A stretch of 64,000 nt of DNA from Nocardioides mesophilus (GTDB taxonomy: Bacteria; Actinomycetota; Actinomycetes; Propionibacteriales; Nocardioidaceae). Location: assembly GCF_014395785.1 (NCBI RefSeq), contig NZ_CP060713.1:2260501-2324500 (forward strand), written 5' to 3'. Positions 63,346-64,000 of the stretch are shown here, piece after piece. Each line of letters starts with the position of its first letter. The stretch's first letter is position 1. The notes below the pieces were generated by a model. That model had not been told where the DNA came from. It saw only the letters and a list, made by a program, of their open reading frames with translations, and made no database searches. The position numbers were made by a program, and so were the translations under genes.

Positions 63346-63897
63346 ATGGACGAGAAGGACATCGAGGGCGACCTGGTCAGCGTCCTCTACACCGAGGCCG
63401 ACATCCAGCAGCGGCTCGGTGAGCTCGCCGCCGCGATCGAGAAGGACTACGAGGGCAAGGAGATCCTGCTCGTCGGCGTCCTCAAGGGCGCGGTCATGGT
63501 GATGGCCGACCTGGCCCGGCACTTCGGCCGGCACGTCGAGATGGACTGGATGGCGATCTCGTCGTACGGCTCGGGGACCAAGTCCTCCGGCGTCGTCCGG
63601 ATCCTCAAGGACCTCGACACCGACATCAGCGGCCGCCACGTCCTGGTGGTCGAGGACATCATCGACACCGGGCTGACGCTCTCCTGGCTGATCTCCAACC
63701 TGGCCTCGCGCGGTCCGGCCTCGGTCGAGATCTGCACGCTGCTTCGCAAGCCCGAGGCCCAGCAGATGAGCGTGGACGTGAAGTACGTCGGCTACGACAT
63801 CCCCAACGAGTTCGTGGTCGGCTACGGCCTCGACTACGCCGAGAAGTACCGCAACCTGCGCTCGATCGGCACCCTCGCCCCGCACGTCTACTCCTGA
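63346..63897 (+). CDS. hpt: Hypoxanthine phosphoribosyltransferase
   Basis: A 183-residue type I phosphoribosyltransferase. The PRPP motif is VLVVEDIIDTGLTLSWL near 100-116, with LLVGVLKGAVMVMADLAR before it and VGYGLDYAEKYRNL near the end. It salvages hypoxanthine and guanine to IMP and GMP. ATG 63346, five bases after tilS. In many actinomycetes ftsH comes next. Confidence 0.96.
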   Translation: MDEKDIEGDLVSVLYTEADIQQRLGELAAAIEKDYEGKEILLVGVLKGAVMVMADLARHFGRHVEMDWMAISSYGSGTKSSGVVRILKDLDTDISGRHVLVVEDIIDTGLTLSWLISNLASRGPASVEICTLLRKPEAQQMSVDVKYVGYDIPNEFVVGYGLDYAEKYRNLRSIGTLAPHVYS

Positions 63898-64000
63898 CCG
63901 CCGGGGCCGCCGGAGCGCTCGGGCCCGGTCCGTCCCGCGCCGGGGCAGACCGCCGGGTTGGGTATTCGGCCTCCGAGACGGGACAATGGGGAGGTCGGCG
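63898..64000 (+). other. Right-end intergenic region, probable promoter of the next gene
   Basis: No frame is open here. TTGGGT (63958) and GACAAT (63981), about 17 bases apart, resemble a promoter reading out of the window. Confidence 0.35.

Overview
The window is high-GC DNA from an actinomycete, most likely a Nocardioides-type member of the Propionibacteriales. The evidence is the very GC-rich codon usage, many GTG starts, frequent 4-bp stop/start overlaps (GTGA, ATGA), and the conserved block at the right end: ppa, divergent from dacB, a zinc metalloprotease, tilS and hpt, the neighbourhood that in many actinomycetes continues into ftsH. The assignment is by inference from gene order and families; no rRNA or tRNA gene is present.

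Left part, 1-24.9 kb, is accessory and mosaic. It opens with the end of a peptidase S51 gene and a four-gene minus-strand operon: ABC ATPase, permease, DesK-like kinase, NarL-type regulator. A scar of mobile DNA follows: a decayed tyrosine recombinase gene split by an intact IS21-family element (istA/istB, 5-bp target duplication ACCGC), next to an unrecognised lower-GC ORF at 4649-5800. Then come single genes of many kinds: methyltransferases, a nucleotidyltransferase, an RmlC-like cupin, DinB, SGNH hydrolase, DUF4241, an aminoglycoside-phosphotransferase-fold protein, a RibD-C reductase, a full-length ABC exporter and a DUF480-glyoxalase fusion. An ISL3-family element with an 8-bp target duplication lies at 20195-21621. 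A 13-base motif (GGCGGAAKGACGC) recurs five times at gene borders between 11.9 and 23.5 kb, and the ISL3 element sits inside one copy.

The middle, 24.9-38.5 kb, holds hrpB, hydrolases, two FAD-dependent aromatic-type monooxygenases, a TetR regulator with a likely operator, two SRPBCC proteins, a methyltransferase, a CPBP protease and small membrane proteins. From 38.5 to 46.1 kb there is one catabolic locus: a divergent FCD-type GntR regulator with two inverted copies of an operator-like motif, then a class III CoA-transferase, HyuA, HyuB, a cysteine amidohydrolase and an HMG-CoA-lyase-like enzyme. Three of these five enzymes carry an apparent one-base loss, each at a run of four C or G, which may be sequencing error or real decay. 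The set could form a ring-opening, deamidation, CoA-activation and C-C cleavage pathway for a cyclic imide, lactam or hydantoin-like compound.

From 46.3 to 54.5 kb lie two translationally coupled universal stress proteins behind a DosR-like palindrome, an ElaA-type acetyltransferase, an esterase, and a TPP riboswitch controlling a thiamine-type ABC importer (thiB, thiP, thiQ), followed by a PAP2 membrane protein. From 54.5 to 59.1 kb a secreted NlpC/P60 hydrolase, an MFS transporter and an ArsR-type repressor are bracketed by two inverted arrays of a short repeat (core TTTCGCGCACAGCC) with a 51-52 nt period. The right end, 59.1-64 kb, is core chromosome: inorganic pyrophosphatase, D,D-carboxypeptidase, zinc metalloprotease, tRNA-Ile lysidine synthetase and hypoxanthine phosphoribosyltransferase.
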